From NCBI RefSeq assembly GCF_015767245.1, contig NZ_JADOTV010000011.1:1-64000 (forward strand): a DNA stretch of 64,000 nucleotides, given 5' to 3'. Each line of letters opens with the position of its first letter. Position 1 is the stretch's first letter. This document shows, in pieces, positions 1 to 8,532 of the stretch. A model generated the notes under the pieces. That model saw only the letters and a list, made by a program, of their open reading frames with translations, made no database searches and was not told the origin of the DNA. This DNA comes from Aureivirga sp. CE67. Lineage in GTDB: Bacteria > Bacteroidota > Bacteroidia > Flavobacteriales > Flavobacteriaceae. Made by a program: the position numbers and the translations under genes.

Positions 1-424
1 ATAAAGGAATTCCTATTTCTATGTCTAAAGCTATCTCTGGATGTCATAATGATCTATTTGAAATCGAAAATAACATCAAAAATATGTTAGAAGATTTACA
101 TAAATCTAAAATTGAAACTAAAGGACTTTTTTTAAATGCTGATGCAGGTTTTGATTCTGAAAACTTTAGATTATTTTGTTTTAAAAATGAAATCCAAGCT
201 AATGTAGCTTTTAACAAAAGAAATAATAAAATGTCTGATAATGAATACTTTTTTGATGAAGAATTATATAAAAATAGATATAAAATCGAAAGAACTAATT
301 CATGGTTAGATGCTTTTAAAGCTATAATTATAAGATATGAAAAACTAGAAAAAAACTGGACCAGTTTACATTATATTGCGTTTATAATTATACTTTTTAA
401 TAAAGTCTATTTTTAAACAGGTTC
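1..424 (+). mobile_element. IS5-like insertion sequence, right-hand end only
   Basis: This is the 3' part of an insertion sequence truncated by the window edge. The transposase frame is already open at the first bases, and its stop (414-416) lies inside a 14-bp end sequence (411-424) whose complement reads GAACCTGTTTAAAA. The same 14 bases end the MITE at 23940, which supports reading them as the terminal inverted repeat. The left end and target duplication are outside the window. Confidence 0.75.
3..416 (+). CDS. IS5-family-like transposase, C-terminal part (N terminus outside window)
   Basis: C-terminal part of a DDE transposase. The frame is open upstream of the ATG at 21 and reads KGIPISMSKAISGCHND, matching the 'G.P...SG.N.HD' region before the second catalytic Asp in IS5-type enzymes, so the ATG at 21 is internal. 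LNADAGFDSENFR carries the second Asp. RYKIERTNSWLDAFKAI, with its Arg, Glu and Trp, is the region of the final catalytic Glu. The family is recognised by motif only; the IS5 subgroup is not resolved. Whether the full element is intact cannot be seen here. Confidence 0.8.
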   Translation, partial: KGIPISMSKAISGCHNDLFEIENNIKNMLEDLHKSKIETKGLFLNADAGFDSENFRLFCFKNEIQANVAFNKRNNKMSDNEYFFDEELYKNRYKIERTNSWLDAFKAIIIRYEKLEKNWTSLHYIAFIIILFNKVYF

Positions 425-837
425 ATTATATAAATAATATTTACGATGAATATTAAAAAAGAAATTAAATTAATAAGGATTAAGATAAATGCGTTCGATT
501 TTAATACATCATATAAAATAAAAGTAGCTACAATTATTACTAAATGTAAGATGGATAATTTTAGATTTGGAAAATATTTTGTTAAGGCTAAAATTCCATA
601 ACCCAATAAAAAAATGAATAAAGAACTATATTTAAGAACTAATAAAAAATTAGTATAATCATATTCCCAACTAACAGTTTTATTAAATCCAATAGTACCA
701 ATTTCATTCATTTCACTTGGATTATTCCCCTCAAAAAAAGTAAATCCTAAAATCACTAAAATTAGGTTGAGAAGAATTATTATTAGATTTCTTTTTTTGA
801 ACAATTTATTTAATTTTTCATTCATTTTTAATGTCAT
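397..837 (-). CDS. Small integral membrane protein, C terminus altered by IS insertion
   Basis: A 146-residue protein of unknown function with about four hydrophobic membrane segments (roughly residues 17-36, 67-85, 94-112 and 115-138). Its start overlaps the end of the upstream lipoprotein gene by 20 bases on the same strand, so the two are probably co-transcribed. The last several codons (reading LFKNRLY) lie within or beside the terminal repeat of the IS. The native C terminus has therefore been replaced by codons read from insertion-sequence DNA, with the new stop at 397-399. The protein may be slightly truncated or extended compared with homologues. Confidence 0.6.
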   Translation of the reverse strand: MTLKMNEKLNKLFKKRNLIIILLNLILVILGFTFFEGNNPSEMNEIGTIGFNKTVSWEYDYTNFLLVLKYSSLFIFLLGYGILALTKYFPNLKLSILHLVIIVATFILYDVLKSNAFILILINLISFLIFIVNIIYIMNLFKNRLY

Positions 838-1393
838 TTAAAATTTTCTCAATATTCACTGGTTCAGGTGGAGGAGGAGGTGGTTTGGTCACATAAAAAT
901 CAGAATCAATTAATACTTTTATTTCTTTTGAATTAATTTTTTGATTATCAAATTTATTTAAAATCAATTTTCCACCAACATCCAATCCATTTCCAATCAT
1001 TCCATGATTTTTAGTGAAAATCCAAACTCCTGATCCATGAGGAGGTGATGAAATATTTCCGCTTCCATATAGAAATACTAAAGCAGTATCATTCAAGGTT
1101 TCTAATTTGATCTTTTGAGTTAAAAGAATTGTATCATGTTCTAATAATAATTTTTCTTCAAATATTTTAAAATCAAGAGCTGTGTCTAATCTATTTTCAT
1201 CAAAATAATAATAGTAAGTTGTCAATTTATCTGAAGAAATTGTTTTTTCAAAGAATAGTACTTCATCTTTTCTTTTCCTAAATGAATCGAAAAACTGGAA
1301 TTCTGTTTTTATAAGTTCTTTTTTCGAACATGAAATAAAGAAAAATAAACTAAATATTGATACGGTAATTTTTTTCATTTTTTTAATCATCAA
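818..1393 (-). CDS. Hypothetical lipoprotein with C-terminal proline run
   Basis: A 191-residue protein. The N terminus is a charged MMIKKMKKI stretch, a hydrophobic core and FFISC, a lipobox, predicting a lipoprotein with the lipidated Cys near residue 22. An alternative start is the internal Met at 1378, which gives a more usual signal peptide. The C-terminal part has six consecutive prolines followed by a charged helix (EPVNIEKILNDIKNE), suggesting a stiff linker. I do not recognise the family. It overlaps the downstream membrane-protein gene and follows the 372-residue lipoprotein gene after 74 bases, so these may form one operon. Confidence 0.65.
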   Translation of the reverse strand: MMIKKMKKITVSIFSLFFFISCSKKELIKTEFQFFDSFRKRKDEVLFFEKTISSDKLTTYYYYFDENRLDTALDFKIFEEKLLLEHDTILLTQKIKLETLNDTALVFLYGSGNISSPPHGSGVWIFTKNHGMIGNGLDVGGKLILNKFDNQKINSKEIKVLIDSDFYVTKPPPPPPEPVNIEKILNDIKNE

Positions 1394-1467
1394 TTTTTTT
1401 CTACTAAAATAGACTAAGAAAGCCTAAAAATTATATTATTTAGATAGAAATTTCTTAGAGTTTCTTT

Positions 1468-2586
1468 CTATAAATTATATCCTAAATCAAAAGTTATTGG
1501 GTTTTTATCTTCAAAAATAAATTTGAAAAATCTCCCATCAGATTCAATCATAACAAGATTTTTAGCTTTTGAAGGTAATATAGGTTCTGTATAATATGTA
1601 CTATTAAATTCAGTTTCTACAACCTTTGATTTTTGTAACTCTAACCATAGATAGAAATATTCAGACTTATCTAGTATTACCATTTCATCATTTTTTTTAA
1701 GTCTAAAATAATTAATTACTGGCTGATTTTGTGTTTTAATTGAAACTGATTTAAGTTCTGTCTGTGTATATAAATATTGAAGTGGAGTATAAGCCCAAAT
1801 CAATTCTTTAGTAATTGATGAATTATGATTCTCAATAGTTTTGATTATTTTTCCGTCTTTGAATAAAGTTGTAATAAAACTACTATCATCTGTATGATTC
1901 GATTTTATAAGAGAATTATTATGTGTTTTTTTTATTTTATTAGATGAATTTTCATTCAGTAAACTATTATAAGCATGCGCGAATTTTGAAAATACCTTAT
2001 TTACAGTAACACTGTCAATTTGAGATTTATAAACTCCAAGTGGATCAACATACGACTCTCCATAGAAATAAAATTCTCCTTTTTTATTCAGTGAAATATC
2101 TATTATTGAACAAGAACCATAACAACCAGTTTTTGAAAGAATAATTTGGTCAAAATCATTGTTTTCAACTAATTCAACTTTTTTTAGTTGCATAAAATCG
2201 GTTCTGTCTTTAGTTAAAATTAAAGTGTCTTTTTTAACCTTTGAAATTTCCCATTTAAACTCCCAAACTTTATCAAATGGATTTAAAATAAAAATACTGT
2301 CATTATTAATTTTATAATCACTATAAATTCCTTTAAAATTAAGCTTACGTTTTTTTGAAATTGAATCAAGGTCGTATCTTAAAAATCCATTCAAATATTC
2401 AACAGTATCTTTTGAAAAACGTATTCCAAAAGGAGGAATTCCAGGTGGTGATGGAGGTGAATTTAAATTTGAGTCTATTTTACTCCATGCTCCTATAAGA
2501 TCATTTTTAATTTTTTTTTGTTTAGGATTGCAAGCGATAAATAAAAAGGTGAATAATATTAAAAGAATTGTTTTTTCTATTTTCAT
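1468..2586 (-). CDS. Lipoprotein with DUF6438-like domain
   Basis: A 372-residue lipoprotein: MKIEKTILLILFTFLFIAC gives a signal peptide with lipobox FIAC. After the anchor, GAWSKIDS and the following segment resemble a lipocalin-like or META-type stress-protein start. The middle segment ILSKTGCYGSCSIIDISL followed by a GEFYFYGESYV-type beta region is characteristic of DUF6438 (GCYGTCP-type motif), seen in many Bacteroidota surface lipoproteins of unknown function. No enzyme motif is visible. Confidence 0.7.
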   Translation of the reverse strand: MKIEKTILLILFTFLFIACNPKQKKIKNDLIGAWSKIDSNLNSPPSPPGIPPFGIRFSKDTVEYLNGFLRYDLDSISKKRKLNFKGIYSDYKINNDSIFILNPFDKVWEFKWEISKVKKDTLILTKDRTDFMQLKKVELVENNDFDQIILSKTGCYGSCSIIDISLNKKGEFYFYGESYVDPLGVYKSQIDSVTVNKVFSKFAHAYNSLLNENSSNKIKKTHNNSLIKSNHTDDSSFITTLFKDGKIIKTIENHNSSITKELIWAYTPLQYLYTQTELKSVSIKTQNQPVINYFRLKKNDEMVILDKSEYFYLWLELQKSKVVETEFNSTYYTEPILPSKAKNLVMIESDGRFFKFIFEDKNPITFDLGYNL

Positions 2587-2640
2587 TTATGTATATTTTT
2601 TATGGAGATGTGTTGTATAAAGTTTTCAAATTTACTTTTT

Positions 2641-2745
2641 CTAGTGAAATAAGCTAAAGTCCAGCTTATAACCTTTTTGAAGGTATTTTTTACTTACAAT
2701 TTTTGCTATTTCTTTAGGATTATCTCCTTTAGGTAAATTTTCCAT
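2641..2745 (-). CDS. Possible 34-residue small protein
   Basis: A short frame, ATG at 2743-2745 and TAG at 2641-2643, reading MENLPKGDNPKEIAKIVSKK and ending KGYKLDFSLFH. It starts 14 bases after the stop of the S24-like gene on the same strand, which would fit translational coupling. The composition (charged, one helix) is protein-like, and the sequence resembles the first part of a longer protein, so it could be a remnant. There is no strong ribosome binding site. Confidence 0.35.
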   Translation of the reverse strand: MENLPKGDNPKEIAKIVSKKYLQKGYKLDFSLFH

Positions 2746-2759
2746 CTCTGAATAAAACT

Positions 2760-3062
2760 TTAATCTTCTACTTTTACAACTTTTCCAATTACATCTCTAA
2801 TAGGAATCCAACCATTAATTTTACCAAGATTATTTCCAATCAATACTTCATTTTCATTAATCTCTTTAATTATATGAAGCAGATAATTACCTTTCCATTT
2901 TACCAAAGCAGCATCTTCAATTTTTATTTCTTCGGGCTTAATTTTTTCAATCGTTACCAATTGTCCACTTTCAATTCGACCTCTCATCGAACCTCCTTGA
3001 GGTCTAATCTGACAACTACCATTTTTAGATAATTCTTTTAAAGCATCTTTTACCCAACCCAT
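2760..3062 (-). CDS. S24/S26 (LexA/signal peptidase)-like small protein
   Basis: A 100-residue soluble protein. GGSMRGRIESGQLVTIEKI around residues 23-41 matches the region of the S24/S26 fold that carries the nucleophilic Ser (here Ser25). VKWKGNYLLHIIKE (54-67) matches the second beta segment, where bacterial signal peptidases have Lys; a His (His63) sits there, as in the Ser-His dyad of ER-type signal peptidases. The remainder, GNNLGKINGWIPIRDVIGKVVKV, fits the terminal strands. There is no transmembrane anchor and no DNA-binding domain. Function is unknown: it could be a peptidase or a non-catalytic relative. Confidence 0.6.
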   Translation of the reverse strand: MGWVKDALKELSKNGSCQIRPQGGSMRGRIESGQLVTIEKIKPEEIKIEDAALVKWKGNYLLHIIKEINENEVLIGNNLGKINGWIPIRDVIGKVVKVED

Positions 3063-3154
3063 TTTTATTTCTTTTTATGTTAATCATAAATGCGAGCTGA
3101 TGATTTATGAAAATTCTCTTCAGCTCGCATTGGATATTTTATTTAGAATACTTT

Positions 3155-4258
3155 TTAAGTACTCAAATCTGTATCTTCCCAATTTGTTCCTTTAGACACC
3201 ATCCAAGTTAATGAATGTCTTCTTTCATGAATAACACCTCCGTTACCCATTGGATCAAATCCATTCGGAACCGTTTGTCTTCCCATTTGTGCACTACGAA
3301 CAGCATTATGTAAACAATAGAATAAATCGGTCATTTGCATTAAATCTTCTTCTGGTAAAATTTCATATTCCTTTATCCACTCATTGATATCTGCATCTAA
3401 AGGACAAGTGAAATCCATTAAAATTTCTTGCATTTGCTCTCCAGGCATCATTTCTCCTGTAATACTTGGTTTTTTATATCCAAAATACCAAGCTAGAGGC
3501 CAAGCATTTTCAAATTTCCAACCTATAGCATTTCTAGCATCTTCATCTGTTCTTGAGTTATTCAGAATTGCTTTTTCTCCTTCATCCATGAAATCTCTTA
3601 AGCCATTCTTTTCTACAAAATTTAAAATCTTAGCACTTTCTAGTTGCTCTTCAGGAATCATCAACCAAAGAATTAATGCTTTGATAGCATTCAGCCTTTT
3701 CGCAATTTCCACAGCAGGACGTAATTCTCTTTCAAACTCAGTTGGTAAAGCATTAGAAGGTCTAAAACCATTATGAAGGCAAATAGAAACATTTTGAAGT
3801 CTCATATCGGTCATCCAAGGAACTTTTTTGAATTTTTCTAAGTCTGGATGTTCTTCCATTTCTTCTTCCTCTTCAGAATCCATTTCACCGATGGCTTTAA
3901 ATAATTTTTCAGCAACTACTTCCGCAGAAACTTCCGGTTTAAATTGATCTTGAACATCGATTCTTACCAATTGCATGGTACATTTGAAATTCTCATCAAT
4001 GTCTTCACCGAAACTTTGCCAAACATAATGCTCTAAAACTTGGCTTTTAAGATTTTCATCTCTAAGTCCCATAGTGATAAATGCATTGTTATCATTATCA
4101 GATTTATCTCCTCCAATAGCAACAGTAACTTTAGATCTAAAAAGAATTTCAGGTTTTTCATTACTTGCCAATACTTCTTCAAGCGTTACAGTTTTAGTAG
4201 ATTCTTGGCTTTTCTCTTTCGTGGCTTTACTACCAAATAATTTTTTTAAAAAACTCAT
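3155..4258 (-). CDS. DUF4272 domain-containing protein
   Basis: A 367-residue soluble protein. The C-terminal half contains the DUF4272 hallmarks: a region around RLNAIKALILWLMIPEE, then RNAIGWKFENAWPLAWYFGYKKPS, then MTDLFYCLHNAVRSAQ. The N-terminal ~130 residues are a separate alpha/beta segment starting MSFLKKLFGSK, and an acidic run (EEEEEMEEH) separates the two. DUF4272 proteins are widespread and uncharacterised. It stands alone, with 92 bases to the next gene downstream. Confidence 0.75.
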   Translation of the reverse strand: MSFLKKLFGSKATKEKSQESTKTVTLEEVLASNEKPEILFRSKVTVAIGGDKSDNDNNAFITMGLRDENLKSQVLEHYVWQSFGEDIDENFKCTMQLVRIDVQDQFKPEVSAEVVAEKLFKAIGEMDSEEEEEMEEHPDLEKFKKVPWMTDMRLQNVSICLHNGFRPSNALPTEFERELRPAVEIAKRLNAIKALILWLMIPEEQLESAKILNFVEKNGLRDFMDEGEKAILNNSRTDEDARNAIGWKFENAWPLAWYFGYKKPSITGEMMPGEQMQEILMDFTCPLDADINEWIKEYEILPEEDLMQMTDLFYCLHNAVRSAQMGRQTVPNGFDPMGNGGVIHERRHSLTWMVSKGTNWEDTDLST

Positions 4259-4458
4259 ATATTAAAATTTGTAATATTTTTCATTATAGCAAATGTTTTA
4301 ATCACAGCGATTTTGGTTTTCTATGATCTCCTGAAACTATATTTTGGGAATAATTTTATTTTCATAGCAGCAGGTTTCCAAATATAGGAGATTTAATTCA
4401 AAATAAAAATTGACTTTTGAATTGATATGAAATTAAGTAAATATTGAGTAAAAATCAC

Positions 4459-4980
4459 TTAATCCTTACGTTTATCAATAGGAAGATTTTCTAATAATTC
4501 TTCAATAGTTTTATTTTTGTGTTGTTTTAAAATTTTAAAGATTTCACGAACATTTCCTCTAGTATAATCAATTCCATTACATTCAAAAGAACTTGTAATA
4601 GAAAATGGATCTGACCATAAAACAAAATTTCCAATACTTTCAACTGTTGCACCACATTTAGGATAGCAACAAGAAAGAGCCATTAATCTATTTGTTTCAA
4701 ATTTACTTATAGAATCAAAAAGAGCTAGTGGATAAATATCGAAAGAAATAGAAGGGATTAAAACTTCATTTTCTTTTTCTATTTTTTCTTTTCGTTTAAA
4801 TTCTAAAACACCATAATTATCATTGTTTTCAGTTTCTGTTTGAAAATTATATTCCCACATTTCAAGAGAATCAATATTTTTAACGATTGGTGAAATTTTA
4901 ATTTCTTCATAATTTTCAGAATTTTTACAAGAGCTTAATGAACAAAGAATGATAATTATAACTATATATAATTTTTTCAT
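4459..4980 (-). CDS. Hypothetical lipoprotein (last gene of secreted-protein operon)
   Basis: 173 residues with a lipoprotein signal peptide (MKKLYIVIIIILCSLSSC, lipidated Cys18). The mature part has four further cysteines, including a CCYPKC cluster that could be disulfide-bonded or bind metal. It overlaps the upstream gene by four bases (ATGA type), the end of a four-gene run that all encode exported proteins. Family and function are not recognised. Confidence 0.65.
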   Translation of the reverse strand: MKKLYIVIIIILCSLSSCKNSENYEEIKISPIVKNIDSLEMWEYNFQTETENNDNYGVLEFKRKEKIEKENEVLIPSISFDIYPLALFDSISKFETNRLMALSCCYPKCGATVESIGNFVLWSDPFSITSSFECNGIDYTRGNVREIFKILKQHKNKTIEELLENLPIDKRKD

Positions 4981-5528
4981 ATTTTAAATTCATTTTTGAT
5001 TTCATAACAAATAGAAATTAGTCTTTGTACAATTAATTTGTTCATTTCCAAAGTTAAATCCTGTTCCAGCTTTTCGTTATCAAGCCATAAAAATAATTTT
5101 TCATTATGGAAATAATATTTGTCTACTTTTACTTTTGTTTTGTCAGTATCGTATGTTTCAATATCCTCATTTTCTAGGGCAGTTTTTTTGTCCCAATAAA
5201 TTGGTCGATTATATTTATACTGATGTTTTATTGCAAAAATTAAATTAGTATTTTCAAAATAGTATTCTATTTGTGATTTTCCAGTTTCACCAAACCATTC
5301 AACTCTAAGTAATTTCAATTTTTTATTTTTAAAAACTGCTGTTTTTTGTGAGTCATCTGTATTTGAACTATTTTCTATTTGGATGAAATTAGAATTGTTA
5401 GATTTGAGATTGTAATTAATTTCAGTATAAATTGAATCAATACTTTTAATCAAAGCATTATTATTTTGACTGTATAAAATAGTTTTTGTTAACAGTGATA
5501 AGATTATTGTTATTAGTATTTTTTTCAT
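4977..5528 (-). CDS. Hypothetical secreted/periplasmic protein
   Basis: 183 residues. MKKILITIILSLLTKTILYSQ is a cleavable signal peptide typical of Flavobacteriia (cleavage after YSQ). The mature chain contains alternating charged beta strands (KLKLLRVEWFGETGKSQIEYYFEN, KVKVDKYYFHNEKLFLWLDNEK) and no recognised motif. It lies 9 bases after the upstream gene and overlaps the next one by 4, so it is co-translated in the four-gene operon. Confidence 0.6.
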   Translation of the reverse strand: MKKILITIILSLLTKTILYSQNNNALIKSIDSIYTEINYNLKSNNSNFIQIENSSNTDDSQKTAVFKNKKLKLLRVEWFGETGKSQIEYYFENTNLIFAIKHQYKYNRPIYWDKKTALENEDIETYDTDKTKVKVDKYYFHNEKLFLWLDNEKLEQDLTLEMNKLIVQRLISICYEIKNEFKI

Positions 5529-5537
5529 ATTTTCAAT

Positions 5538-6299
5538 CTAATAAGGACTATCAAAAGTCAACCATTTAGAAGATTCTGAATTTTGATTTCCACAAATATC
5601 CATCAAACTAAATCTTACTTTGTACTTTCTACTGTCTCTAAAACTAAAAGCACCAGAACACATTCCATGTCCTACACTAACAATTTCATTTTCATCAATA
5701 GTTAAAAAGAAAGTGTTTGATTCTCCTGTTTTTAAATCTACTAATTCTGCTTTTACCAAAACTTGTGATTCGTCTTGAGTTTTAATTGTAAAATCTGCCG
5801 ATATTTCAGGACCACATCCGTAGACTTCAACATTTGTATCTACGAATTCAGGTTGATTTATAAATCTAGGTTTTTCAGAATCGATTCCGTTTTCAACTTT
5901 CCATTGAATGGGTTCTTCTTTTCGTAGCTTTGAATTCCATTTACTTAAATTTGATTTTTGATCTTCTTTTAAATTATCAATTTTAAGTATATACGTTTTT
6001 CCTGTAATAAGTTTTTCGCTTGGTACTAGAATAGCTTGTGTTAATCTGAACAATCCTTTATATGTGTTTTTAACTACTAGTTTTACTTTATGCCCATCGC
6101 CTTCAAGATAAATAGGGTAGTCTTTATTTAAAGATTTTATAATTTCTTGACTTGAAGCATATCCATGAATAATAATCCAAGAGTTTTGCTTGATCACTCC
6201 GTTTTCTGGATATGTCCATATAGCACTACTAGCACATTTTGCAAAAGCTTGTCCTGTAAAAAGGATTGCAATAATTAAATTTAGAATTGTTTTTGTCAT
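5538..6299 (-). CDS. Hypothetical exported protein with Ig-like beta domains
   Basis: 253 residues. The signal peptide MTKTILNLIIAILFTGQAFA is followed by a mature protein starting KCASSAIWTYPENGVIKQNSW. Segment 22-130 looks like an Ig-like/bacterial surface domain (IIIHGYASSQEI; GKTYILKIDNL). The C-terminal half (EVYGCGPEISADFTIKTQD to the end) is a second beta-rich domain with paired cysteines and HGMCSGAFSF. No enzyme signature is seen. It lies 30 bases after the SH3-like gene. Confidence 0.6.
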   Translation of the reverse strand: MTKTILNLIIAILFTGQAFAKCASSAIWTYPENGVIKQNSWIIIHGYASSQEIIKSLNKDYPIYLEGDGHKVKLVVKNTYKGLFRLTQAILVPSEKLITGKTYILKIDNLKEDQKSNLSKWNSKLRKEEPIQWKVENGIDSEKPRFINQPEFVDTNVEVYGCGPEISADFTIKTQDESQVLVKAELVDLKTGESNTFFLTIDENEIVSVGHGMCSGAFSFRDSRKYKVRFSLMDICGNQNSESSKWLTFDSPY

Positions 6300-6329
6300 T
6301 TTTTTAGTTTTTAGTTTTTCAAAACAGTT

Positions 6330-6917
6330 TTATTCTTCTACACTACAAGTTGTCCAAGGATATGCGCATTGGTATTTTTTTTCTAACCATCCTTTATATT
6401 CTTTTTCATTATAAATAAATTTTACTTTAGCCCATAATCCTTTTGTTTCAATGATATTAACTTTTAGAAAATCATTTGTTTCAAAGATTACTTTAGATTT
6501 TTTATTAGACTCTTTATAAAATTTAAAAGTTATGTTTTTTATATCAGGTAAAAATATTTCAAATTGTTCAGCCTTAATCCATTTTTCTTTATACTTTTCA
6601 ATATTTTGATTTAACTCATGATCTTCACAGCCTGGTAAAACCATAAGGTTTTCAATTTTCAACCAGTTATCTCTTGAATCTGTAATAGCCAATTTAAACC
6701 AACAATTTGGGAAATCTAAAACTTCTAATTCTTTAACTAGTTCTCCGTTTGGTTTATTGTATATTATTAGAGGTTTATCTGTTTTATTGGAATAAGTACA
6801 TTCCACAAAATCAGGGGAAAATATTTTTTGTTGTTCTTGAGAAAATCCAAAAACTGAATTTAGAAATAATATTATTAATGTTAGTTGAGTAAACAATTTT
6901 GAATAAGTCTTTTTCAT
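6330..6917 (-). CDS. Secreted protein with SH3-like domain
   Basis: 195 residues, first gene of a four-gene minus-strand operon. A signal peptide ends near FGFSQ. The C-terminal ~70 residues, with GLWAKVKFIYNEKEYKGWLEKKYQCAYPWTTC, match the SH3-like domain arrangement often found in Bacteroidota exported proteins (conserved GWL, then a Cys pair near the end). An earlier segment (PLIIYNKPNGELVKEL) may be a second SH3-like unit. It is probably periplasmic or on the cell surface; its ligand is unknown. Confidence 0.6.
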   Translation of the reverse strand: MKKTYSKLFTQLTLIILFLNSVFGFSQEQQKIFSPDFVECTYSNKTDKPLIIYNKPNGELVKELEVLDFPNCWFKLAITDSRDNWLKIENLMVLPGCEDHELNQNIEKYKEKWIKAEQFEIFLPDIKNITFKFYKESNKKSKVIFETNDFLKVNIIETKGLWAKVKFIYNEKEYKGWLEKKYQCAYPWTTCSVEE

Positions 6918-7241
6918 GTTTTATTTATAATATGATTTTGATAATTGTTACAATTTGAATCTGCAATCTGTTTTTTTCAAAAATAAATAAAAACAATAAA
7001 TTCTTAAATTATTTCTGATAGTATTCTAACATCTTAAAAAGATAATATTGTATCAATATTTTATAAAAACCGTATATTGATTTTCAAAATATTTGATTTA
7101 TTTAGTGTAACAAAATTTTGCAAAATATAATAATCGATTGTTATAGTTTTTAAAAGAGAAATCTTTTTATAACAAATAATGAAAGTGAAAAAGCTTTTAT
7201 TGTTTGAAAAATTAATTATTAATCCAAATTTAAAAACTAAA
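6918..7241. other. AT-rich divergent intergenic region
   Basis: A 324-base gap between the minus-strand secreted-protein operon and the plus-strand secreted protein. It must carry promoters for both directions. I see no clear full TTTG-N19-TAnnTTTG pair, no RNA gene and no repeat. Confidence 0.4.
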
Positions 7242-7640
7242 ATGAAATCTATTTTAAGTTTGTTAGCTTTCTTTATGCTAACAATTACATTATCAGCGCA
7301 AACAATTTCAGATGATTTAATAGAAATTCAACCACCAGGTTTTTCTGAATCAGGAAGTTTTGTTCATGACGGACATTTAATTCAATACGAAGGAAACTAC
7401 AGTGTTTGGGAAACAACTACCTATAAAATCATGAAAGGATTCATGAAAAGAAAGGATAAAAATAAAAACACTAAGAACTATAAATTTATGGTGAGAGTGT
7501 ACAGAAATCTATATGGACAAATTACAAGTGTGGAATTTGTAAATCCAGAACCATTTATGCAGTCTCCAGGATTTGCTACTAAATTTATGGGGACTTTAGA
7601 TCAAATTATTATCATTTTACCACCAGATCCTGTAGAATAA
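7242..7640 (+). CDS. Hypothetical small secreted protein
   Basis: 132 residues from the ATG at 7242. I prefer this over the upstream ATG at 7179 because MKSILSLLAFFMLTITLSAQ is a complete signal peptide, whereas the longer form would bury it. The mature protein is ~112 residues with basic, beta-rich sequence (KNYKFMVRVYRNLYGQITSVEFV). No family is recognised. It is a single gene between two minus-strand blocks. Confidence 0.55.
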   Translation: MKSILSLLAFFMLTITLSAQTISDDLIEIQPPGFSESGSFVHDGHLIQYEGNYSVWETTTYKIMKGFMKRKDKNKNTKNYKFMVRVYRNLYGQITSVEFVNPEPFMQSPGFATKFMGTLDQIIIILPPDPVE

Positions 7641-7792
7641 AATTGAATTAATTCTCTTTTTTTTTCATAGGCAAAAGCAATAATAAAACTCAAAATATCA
7701 GATTGAAATCTTTAAAAATATTGGATTATTTATTTTTAAAATTAAATAAGATTTTTTCTAATAGAGTGTTTATTATTGCTTTTATATTTTGT

Positions 7793-8479
7793 TTAATTCG
7801 GCATCCAATAAGGATGTTCATAATAACTATAATCCACAGATTCTCCTAGTTCTGAGATTACTCCATTTATATCATTAATATTTTCAATAAAAGATGTTTC
7901 ATCAAAAATTTTATTTCCCATATGCCATTCAATATTAAGTGGTTTTCCATATTCTACTTCTAAACCTTCTTGATCTTGGTAAATAAATTTTAAAAAATAA
8001 TCAGTAAGTTCTGGATTGTTTTGTTCTCTAGGAATTGAAATATAGCAATATTTCACCAAATCCATTTCTTCAGTAGAAATTATTGGGGTGTAATTTTTAT
8101 CTGTAATTTGAAAACAAACCAAACGATCTTGTTTATCATAAACTCGAATTGAATATTTTATCATAGTTTCATTTTCAAAAATATAAGTATCTCTTTCTCT
8201 TTCTATGAATAAATCACCCATAGGAAATTTACGTTCTTTAAAAACTACAGAACCAAATTGTTGGATTAATTCTTTGAAAATATCTTTTTCGTTTTCTCCT
8301 TCATCTAAATAATAAGTAATATCGGGTATGTTTTGATTTAGATAACTTTCAATTTTTTTAATAACACCATTTTCTTTAAAAATCTTTTCATAATGACCAC
8401 TTTCTAAAGTTTCTTTTTCAGTCATTTCATATTCTATAACGTTTGTAAAGTATGAAATACGAGCATATGTAATTTCCAT
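7793..8479 (-). CDS. Hypothetical cytoplasmic protein
   Basis: 228 residues, acidic, without a signal peptide or membrane segment. Features visible are a repeated alternating charged/hydrophobic beta pattern (LFIERERDTYIFENETMIKYSIRVYDKQDRLVCFQITD) and an aromatic C terminus (YYEHPYWMPN). I do not recognise the family. Its upstream region holds a 38-base sequence repeated upstream of the decarboxylase gene. Confidence 0.55.
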   Translation of the reverse strand: MEITYARISYFTNVIEYEMTEKETLESGHYEKIFKENGVIKKIESYLNQNIPDITYYLDEGENEKDIFKELIQQFGSVVFKERKFPMGDLFIERERDTYIFENETMIKYSIRVYDKQDRLVCFQITDKNYTPIISTEEMDLVKYCYISIPREQNNPELTDYFLKFIYQDQEGLEVEYGKPLNIEWHMGNKIFDETSFIENINDINGVISELGESVDYSYYEHPYWMPN

Positions 8480-8484
8480 AATAA

Positions 8485-8524
8485 TTTAAGTCTTTGAAGT
8501 TTAAAAATAGTGTTTCTATTTAAT
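8485..8524. repeat. Short direct repeat, copy A
   Basis: A block beginning TTTAAGTCTTTGAAG and continuing through TAAAAATAGTGTTTCTATTT. It recurs with about three substitutions and one inserted base at 10923-10961. Both copies lie just upstream of minus-strand genes. Read on that strand they contain CTATTTTTA, which could be a degenerate -7 box. Confidence 0.5.
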
Positions 8525-8532
8525 ATTATTTT

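Noticed and set aside
3384-3776. Plus-strand open frame of 130 codons opposite the DUF4272 gene
   Set aside because: It is antisense to a gene with clear family motifs, and its translation has low-complexity Ser/Ile/Phe content without any domain.
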